A stretch of 64,000 bases of DNA from a bacterium (lineage in GTDB: Bacteria > Oederibacteriota > Muellerivitia > Muellerivitales > Muellerivitaceae), in NCBI GenBank assembly GCA_035549195.1, contig DASZRK010000049.1, forward strand, positions 21,983-85,982, given 5' to 3'. Shown here in pieces: positions 58,859 through 64,000 of the stretch. The notes beneath the pieces are model-generated. The model was not told the DNA's origin. It did no database searches and saw only the letters and a list, made by a program, of their open reading frames with translations. Each line of letters begins with the position of its first letter. Within the stretch, counting starts at the first letter, position 1. The position numbers and the translations under genes are program-made.

Positions 58859-61078
58859 TCAGGGCACCGCGAACCAAAGAACCGCCAAGGGCGGGAGCGA
58901 CAGCACCAGCGAGTAGGGCTGGCCGTGCCAAGGAACGGCCTCGGCCTGGACACCGCCATCATTGCCGAAGTTGGTCCCCCCGAAGAGATTGGAGTCGCTG
59001 TTGAAGATCTCCTTGTAGCGCCCGGGCTTGGGAACACCGACCCGGTAACCGGTCCGAATGACCGGCGAGAAATTCCCCACCACCAATATCTGTTCCCCCT
59101 GTTGGGGAGCCTTGCGCAGGAAAGCCACCGCATTGTCGTTGGCGTTATTGGCGTCGATCCATTCGAACCCGGCCGGGTCCACGTCCGCCTCCCAAAAGGC
59201 CGGGTGCTGTTTGTAAAGCCGGTTCAGGGCCTTCACCATGTCCTGCAGGCGCCAGTGGTCCGCCCATTGGGTCAGGTGCCAATCCAGGCTCTGGTTGTGG
59301 TTCCACTCGGCGAATTGGCCGAATTCACATCCCATGAAAAGCAGCTTTTTCCCGGGATGGGACCACATATAGGACAGAAGGGCGCGCAAGTTGGAGAACT
59401 TCTGCCAGCGGTCCCCCGGCATCTTGTCGATGAGGGAATATTTCCCATGCACCACTTCGTCATGGGAAATGGGCAGGACGAAATTCTCGCTCCAGGCATA
59501 GAGGAACCCGAAGGTCAGGTTGTTGTGGTCGTGTTTGCGGTAGATGGGATCCCGGCTGAAATAAAAGAGGGTGTCGTGCATCCAACCCATGTTCCACTTG
59601 AACCCGAAGCCCAATCCTCCCGTATAGGTCGGCCGGCTGACCCCCGGCCAGGCGGTGGATTCCTCGGCGATGACCAGCACCCCGGGAAATCGCGCGTGCA
59701 CCACCTCATTGAGCCTTTTCAGGAAAGAGATGGCCTCCAGGTTCTCGCGGCCGCCATGGACATTGGGGACCCACTCCCCTTCCTTGCGGGAATAGTCGAG
59801 ATAGAGCATGGAAGCCACCGCGTCCAGCCTCAGGCCGTCCACATGGTATTCCTCCAGCCAGAAGATGGCGTTGGACATCAGGAAATTGCGGACCTCGTTG
59901 CGCCCGAAATTGAAGACGTAGGTGCCCCAATCCGGGTGCTCCCCTTGGCGCGGGTCCAGGTGCTCGTAGAGGGCGGTCCCGTCGAAACGGCCCAGCGCGA
60001 ACTCATCCTTGGGGAAATGGGCCGGCACCCAATCCAAAAGGACCCCGATGCCCCTTTGGTGGAGCTGGTCCACCAGGTACTTGAAATCGTCGGGCGTGCC
60101 GAAGCGGGCCGTGGGGGCGTAATAGGAGGAGACCTGGTAGCCCCAGGAGCCGCCGAAGGGATGCTCCATGACCGGCAGGAACTCCACATGGGTGAACCCA
60201 AGCTCCTTCACGTAATCCCCCAGTTCCTCGGCCATTTCCCGGTAGGTCAGGGGGCGGTTCCCCTCCTCGGGCACCTGGCGCCAGGATTCCAAATGGACCT
60301 CATAGATGGACATGGGCCTCTTCAGCAGATCGCCCTGGGAGCGGGCCGCCATCCATTCCTGGTCCCGGAAAACATAGCGGGACCGGTTGACCACCGAGGC
60401 GGTGAGGGGCGGTTTTTCGGTGGCGAAGGCATAGGGGTCGGCCTTCAGGAGGCGGCGCCCATCGTGCGTGCGGATCTCGAACTTGTAGTTCATTCCCTCA
60501 TGCAATTCGGGCAGGAAAAGCTCCCAGATGCCGGAGTTCCCCATGCGGCGCATGGGATGCAGGCGGCCGTCCCAACTGTTGAAATCCCCCACCACGCTGA
60601 CGCTCTTGGCGCCCGGCGCCCAGACCGAGAAAGAGACGCCCTCCACGCCCTGGTGGACCATGAAATGGGCGCCCATCTTCTCGTGCAGGTTCTCATGGTT
60701 CCCCTCCCCCAAAAGGTAAAGGTCCATCTCGCCCAGGGTGGGCCAGAAGGAATAGGGGTCCCAATAGGTGAAGCGCCTTCGCCCCGGATATTCCACCTGG
60801 ACGCGGACCGGCCCTTGCGGGGCATGGGGCAGGAAGGACTCGAAGATGCCGGACGGATGGGTCTTTTCCAGTTCGAAGGGCTGGGCCAGATCCCCGGCCC
60901 AAGAGACCAGGACCTTCTCGGCATCGGGACGGTAAATCCTGACCCGACAGCCGTCCTTTTCCGGATGGATGCCCAGGACCCGGTGGGGATCGCCATGGGA
61001 AAGGTCAAGGAGGCTGTTCAATTCCCCGGCCGAAAGGGTGGTCGGCGCCGACACGGCTTTTTTCTTGGTGGTGGGCAT
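58859..61078 (-). CDS. glgB: 1,4-alpha-glucan branching enzyme
   Basis: 739 residues, GH13. Two N-terminal CBM48/GlgB-N domains (about 20-125 and 135-235), then the catalytic barrel with GLRLDAVASMLYLDYSR (nucleophile Asp419), VIAEESTAWPGV (acid Glu472/473) and LPISHDEVVHGK (third carboxylate). Makes alpha-1,6 branches in glycogen. Directly downstream of the GH57/DUF3536 gene on the same strand, 100 bases apart with an intergenic repeat between; together they suggest a glycogen module. The start MPTTKKKAV is a plausible basic N-terminus. Confidence 0.96.
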   Translation of the reverse strand: MPTTKKKAVSAPTTLSAGELNSLLDLSHGDPHRVLGIHPEKDGCRVRIYRPDAEKVLVSWAGDLAQPFELEKTHPSGIFESFLPHAPQGPVRVQVEYPGRRRFTYWDPYSFWPTLGEMDLYLLGEGNHENLHEKMGAHFMVHQGVEGVSFSVWAPGAKSVSVVGDFNSWDGRLHPMRRMGNSGIWELFLPELHEGMNYKFEIRTHDGRRLLKADPYAFATEKPPLTASVVNRSRYVFRDQEWMAARSQGDLLKRPMSIYEVHLESWRQVPEEGNRPLTYREMAEELGDYVKELGFTHVEFLPVMEHPFGGSWGYQVSSYYAPTARFGTPDDFKYLVDQLHQRGIGVLLDWVPAHFPKDEFALGRFDGTALYEHLDPRQGEHPDWGTYVFNFGRNEVRNFLMSNAIFWLEEYHVDGLRLDAVASMLYLDYSRKEGEWVPNVHGGRENLEAISFLKRLNEVVHARFPGVLVIAEESTAWPGVSRPTYTGGLGFGFKWNMGWMHDTLFYFSRDPIYRKHDHNNLTFGFLYAWSENFVLPISHDEVVHGKYSLIDKMPGDRWQKFSNLRALLSYMWSHPGKKLLFMGCEFGQFAEWNHNQSLDWHLTQWADHWRLQDMVKALNRLYKQHPAFWEADVDPAGFEWIDANNANDNAVAFLRKAPQQGEQILVVGNFSPVIRTGYRVGVPKPGRYKEIFNSDSNLFGGTNFGNDGGVQAEAVPWHGQPYSLVLSLPPLAVLWFAVP

Positions 61079-61083
61079 CCAGG

Positions 61084-61160
61084 ATCCAATTTTGAATTTT
61101 GAATCTTTAATTCTTAATGACGGCCATTGAGAATTAAGAACTAAAAATCGAGAATTCGGG
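61084..61160. repeat. AT-rich inverted intergenic repeat
   Basis: Left arm TTTTGAATTTTGAATCTTTAATTCTTAAT and right arm GAATTAAGAACTAAAAATCGAGAATTC are roughly inverted copies around a GC-rich centre. Same word family as 52383-52420. Fills the gap between the GH57 and glgB genes. Confidence 0.55.
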
Positions 61161-61180
61161 CCGCCTTTGTTCCCGGCCCG

Positions 61181-63646
61181 TCAAGCCACTTCGATATCGT
61201 CGGTGTGCAGGGACTTCTTGAACTTATCGTTCACGTCCAGGAGCAGGTCCGTCTTCAGGTCCAGTATCTCAGAAAGTTCGACCATCTTCTCGAAATGAAC
61301 GGACTTGCCGGCCGCCTCATAGACGGCCTCTTGGGCCAGGTAGAGGTTGTATTCGAGCCCCAGCCGTTTGGTGAGCTGGACCACCGCCATGGCCGCCCGG
61401 ATGTTCTCGTCCGACGGACGGTCCACGGCCATCTCCACGATCTCGGTGATGAGGTTCCGGAAGGTATGCTCGGCCACGAAACGGTCGATGCGGTAGCCGT
61501 GCTTGGTGACCTCGTCGGCCAGGGCGATGAGGTTGCGGTAGGCGTCCGGGTCCTTGAACCACTCCCGCTTCTGGATCTCCTCTTCGAAGAGTTTCCCGAA
61601 GGTGAACTCGGCCGCCGCCCGGATCTCCCGGGGCAGTTCGAACCCGACGGACTGGAGCATCTCCAGGTTGCGGCGATTATCCTCGTAAAGGCGCACGTAT
61701 TGCTCGGAGAAGCGTTCCACCAGCGTCCCGAACACCTCTTTGAAGATCTTCTGGCGGCTCTCGGGCAGGAGTTGTTCGACCCCGAACTCCTCGGGCCCGA
61801 ACTCCTCCTGCATGACCCGCAGCAGTTTGGGCAGGGACACCAGGTAGAACTGGTCCCAAAGGTGCTTGGAGCAGCGGGCGAAATTCTCCTTGCGGATATA
61901 GGGCCGGATGGCCCCGTAGAAATCGATCCCGCCCAGGTGCAGGCCGGCGAAGGCATAACGGAAATGCTGGCGGGTCATGGCCTCCTGGAGGAGCACGTGG
62001 CCGGTCATGAGGGTGAAGCGGCCGTGCTCCTCCTTGCGCAGGTCCAGCATTTCGTAAAGGAACCCGCCCGCCTCGTCCTTTTCCGGCGTGTGATTGACCA
62101 GGGAGGAAATGGCCAAGTGGGCCACCACGCCCTGGGGCGTGACGCGGGTCGGCTCGGCGAAACGCCGGTAGATGTCGGCGCCGGTCCCGTATTCGGGGAT
62201 GTTGCTCTTGGCCTCGGCCAGGACGGCGAGGAAGTCGTTCTCGGGGGATTCGAAACCCAGGGTCGCCATCAGGTCGAAAATGCGGGCGGCGTACTTGAGC
62301 ACCTGCACGGTCTCGATGCCGGAGATCTCGGTGAAGAACCAGCCGCAGCTGGTGTACATGAGCATGGCGTTGCGCTGGATCTCCAGGTGGGTGAGGGCCT
62401 TGACCTGCTCGGCCTCCGTGAGGGCCCGGCCGGCATGCTTCTCCAGGAAGGGCTTCCGCGGCGCCTCGGGGTCGAGGACCATGTGGATGTAGTCGTTCCG
62501 GGCCGCCCAGGGATCGGTGAAAAGCTTGCCGCGTTCCTGCTCGAAATGATCCTGGACCCGGTCCCTCAGGAGGTCGAAGGCCTTGCGCAAGGGCCCCCGC
62601 CAGGCCTGGTTCCAACCTTCCCGCCCTCCGGTCTGACAGCCGCAATCCCGGTACCAACGGCCCACCCCATGGGCGCAGCTCCAGGAAGTGCCGTTCCCCT
62701 CGTCCCCCAGCTTGATCTCCGCTTCCCAGGTCGGGGGATATTTCTCGAGGAAGGCCCCGTAGTTGGTCACCCAATAGCCGCCTTGGCTGGCTTCCACCTT
62801 CAAGGCATAGGCCAGGCTCCGGTCCCCGAACTTGGTATGGTGGCCATAGGATTCGCCGTCGGTGGCGGTCTGGACGATACGGCCTTCCCCCTGACCCACC
62901 CGGCCGATCCGGTCCAGGAAAGCCTGGCTGGAGATGAGGGATCCCTCGAAGGCGATGCCCCGGGCGATCCCCTTGTCATAGAAGAAGATGTCGATGGAAC
63001 GGCCCGATCCGTCCCGATGGAAGTAACGATAGGGCATGCCCGGATCGATGCGCCCATCCCCCACATCCACCCAATCCCCTCCCGAGAGGGGCCTGACCCG
63101 TTGGGCCTGTTCGGGGGAAAGGATCACGTACTTGATCTTCTCGTCGATCAGGGTGCCCAGGGTGGCGTCATTGCAGGCGGTCTCCGGCAACCAGAGGGAC
63201 TCGGGTTCCCTTTTGAAGCGTTGCTTGAAGTCCTCGACCCCCCACTTGACCTGGGTCACCCGGTCGGCATCGTTGCAAAGGGGCAGGATGGTGTGGTTAT
63301 AGCCTTGGGCGATGGCATTGCCGTGTCCGCCGTTCCTCTGGACGCTCTTTCGGTCGGCTTCCAGGACCTTCTGGTAGGTGCCCGGGTGGTATTTTTCCAT
63401 CCAAGACAGGAGGGTGGCCCCGAAATTGAAGCTCATGGACTCGTAATTATTGAGGATGTTTTCGATGCGGCCGCTCTTCAGGTCGAAGACGCGGGCGAAG
63501 GCGTTGGGGCGGTAGCATTCGTAATAGACGCGGTCGTTCCAGTTCGGGAAGGGTTGGGCGCTGGGCTGGTCGTCGATGACGCCGGTCCAGGGGTTCTCCC
63601 GGGGGGGCTGATAGAAATGGCCGTGAATGACCAGGGCAGTGGACAT
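61181..63646 (-). CDS. GH57 glycoside hydrolase with DUF3536 domain
   Basis: 821 residues. The GH57 half (1-about 330) starts IHGHFYQPPRENPW and has LWLPETACN (nucleophile Glu155) and TATDGESYGHH (acid Asp263). The C-terminal half is the DUF3536 helical region found in proteins annotated alpha-amylase/alpha-mannosidase. GH57 enzymes act on alpha-glucans by a retaining mechanism; the precise substrate here is unknown but the adjacent glgB points to glycogen or maltooligosaccharides. Cytoplasmic, no signal peptide. Confidence 0.92.
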   Translation of the reverse strand: MSTALVIHGHFYQPPRENPWTGVIDDQPSAQPFPNWNDRVYYECYRPNAFARVFDLKSGRIENILNNYESMSFNFGATLLSWMEKYHPGTYQKVLEADRKSVQRNGGHGNAIAQGYNHTILPLCNDADRVTQVKWGVEDFKQRFKREPESLWLPETACNDATLGTLIDEKIKYVILSPEQAQRVRPLSGGDWVDVGDGRIDPGMPYRYFHRDGSGRSIDIFFYDKGIARGIAFEGSLISSQAFLDRIGRVGQGEGRIVQTATDGESYGHHTKFGDRSLAYALKVEASQGGYWVTNYGAFLEKYPPTWEAEIKLGDEGNGTSWSCAHGVGRWYRDCGCQTGGREGWNQAWRGPLRKAFDLLRDRVQDHFEQERGKLFTDPWAARNDYIHMVLDPEAPRKPFLEKHAGRALTEAEQVKALTHLEIQRNAMLMYTSCGWFFTEISGIETVQVLKYAARIFDLMATLGFESPENDFLAVLAEAKSNIPEYGTGADIYRRFAEPTRVTPQGVVAHLAISSLVNHTPEKDEAGGFLYEMLDLRKEEHGRFTLMTGHVLLQEAMTRQHFRYAFAGLHLGGIDFYGAIRPYIRKENFARCSKHLWDQFYLVSLPKLLRVMQEEFGPEEFGVEQLLPESRQKIFKEVFGTLVERFSEQYVRLYEDNRRNLEMLQSVGFELPREIRAAAEFTFGKLFEEEIQKREWFKDPDAYRNLIALADEVTKHGYRIDRFVAEHTFRNLITEIVEMAVDRPSDENIRAAMAVVQLTKRLGLEYNLYLAQEAVYEAAGKSVHFEKMVELSEILDLKTDLLLDVNDKFKKSLHTDDIEVA

Positions 63647-63763
63647 GGGACCTCAACAGGCTGGGAATATCGTTAAATTCTAATCGGAATATCCGGCCCG
63701 GGGAAACTTTGTTTCAAGCCCGATCCAGGGGCCTCCTCAGCAAACAAGCCGACAACAGCGGTT

Positions 63764-64000
63764 TCACCGGTCCCTGGAACCGATCCCCATGGCCCGTAGA
63801 AAAGCATCATCGCGCTCCCATTCTCCGGTATAGGGAAAGAGCACCGCGATCCGCTTCCGGCACTTCCCGACCTCATCTTCATCCCCTTTCTGCGAGGCGG
63901 CGACGAGCCCGACCACCGGATCGGCGAACAGGAGCATGGGGTCCACCATGCTGGCGTCGGGGGCCGGACGCAGGTCGTCCCGGACCTTCAGGATGAACCC
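63764..64000 (-). CDS. C-terminal end of an unidentified protein
   Basis: The last 78 codons of a minus-strand frame that enters from the right edge without a start, ending ...DDAFLRAMGIGSRDR. The sequence (DDLRPAPDASMVDPML; GLVAASQKGDEDEVGKCRKRIAVLFP) does not identify a family. It lies about 120 bases upstream of the GH57 gene on the same strand and may belong to the same glycogen-related group. Confidence 0.55.
   Translation of the reverse strand, partial: GFILKVRDDLRPAPDASMVDPMLLFADPVVGLVAASQKGDEDEVGKCRKRIAVLFPYTGEWERDDAFLRAMGIGSRDR

Noticed and set aside
61205..63676. 823-residue plus-strand open frame opposite the GH57 gene (also 58925-61102, 55370-57154 and 31411-32526)
   Set aside because: Antisense shadows caused by GC-rich codon bias; the minus-strand genes have clear catalytic motifs.

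Overview
The window is 64 kb of bacterial chromosome, GC-rich by eye, with most genes on the minus strand. The organism looks diderm (Gram-negative type): there is an autotransporter-like outer-membrane protein, several Sec signal peptides and a Spy/CpxP-like periplasmic protein. A ferredoxin-dependent 2-oxoacid oxidoreductase suggests low-potential, probably anaerobic metabolism. A GH9 cellulase-like enzyme, glycogen branching enzyme and a GH57/DUF3536 protein point to polysaccharide use and storage. The lineage cannot be fixed from the sequence alone; an uncultured candidate phylum would fit, but that is a guess. The complete 16S gene here would settle it.

Layout. 1-5.9 kb: a very large DUF2298-type membrane glycosyltransferase cut by the left edge, a DUF6941-like protein and a GT2 glycosyltransferase. 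6.0-8.9 kb: korB-korA. 9.1-11.3 kb: a tiny basic protein and a DUF2723 membrane protein. 11.3-17.06 kb: a complete rRNA operon on the minus strand (16S, tRNA-Ile, tRNA-Ala, 23S, 5S) with a near-consensus promoter; its terminator lies inside the end of the convergent DUF2723 gene. 17-25 kb: a B12-radical SAM protein, an oppD/oppF pair without permeases, a degenerate metallophosphoesterase, a DUF4921/GalT-like protein, another GT-C-like membrane protein and tRNA-Leu. 25-31 kb: a secreted protein and a cluster (SDR reductase, serine palmitoyltransferase-like enzyme, GNAT-like acyltransferase, hotdog thioesterase) that reads as a candidate sphingolipid locus. 31-34.8 kb: autotransporter and FMN reductase.

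34.9-40.3 kb is the most distinctive part. An ECF sigma factor, its zinc-finger anti-sigma factor and a Spy-like protein sit among two genes for related secreted proteins and a GH9 glycosidase. Four promoters here share one bipartite signature, CGACACTT-N14-GTCNAA: one in front of the sigma operon itself, one in front of each secreted-protein gene and one in front of the GH9 gene. This looks like a self-contained regulon linking an envelope signal to secreted carbohydrate-active proteins, and it also fixes the GH9 start at a TTG codon.

40.3-52.3 kb: a nucleotidyltransferase, an exported D-aminoacylase-like amidohydrolase, rsmB with a 390-residue tandem-repeat disordered N-terminus, fmt, def, thiE-thiG-thiS, a small charged protein, a secreted multidomain protein that resembles a glycosidase without catalytic glutamates, and an AT-rich orphan gene. 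52.4-64 kb: gltD-gltB with a possible attenuated leader, glgB, GH57/DUF3536 and the 3' end of a further gene. Imperfect inverted repeats of several families sit between genes from 46 to 61 kb. No CRISPR array, insertion sequence, integrase or prophage was seen.
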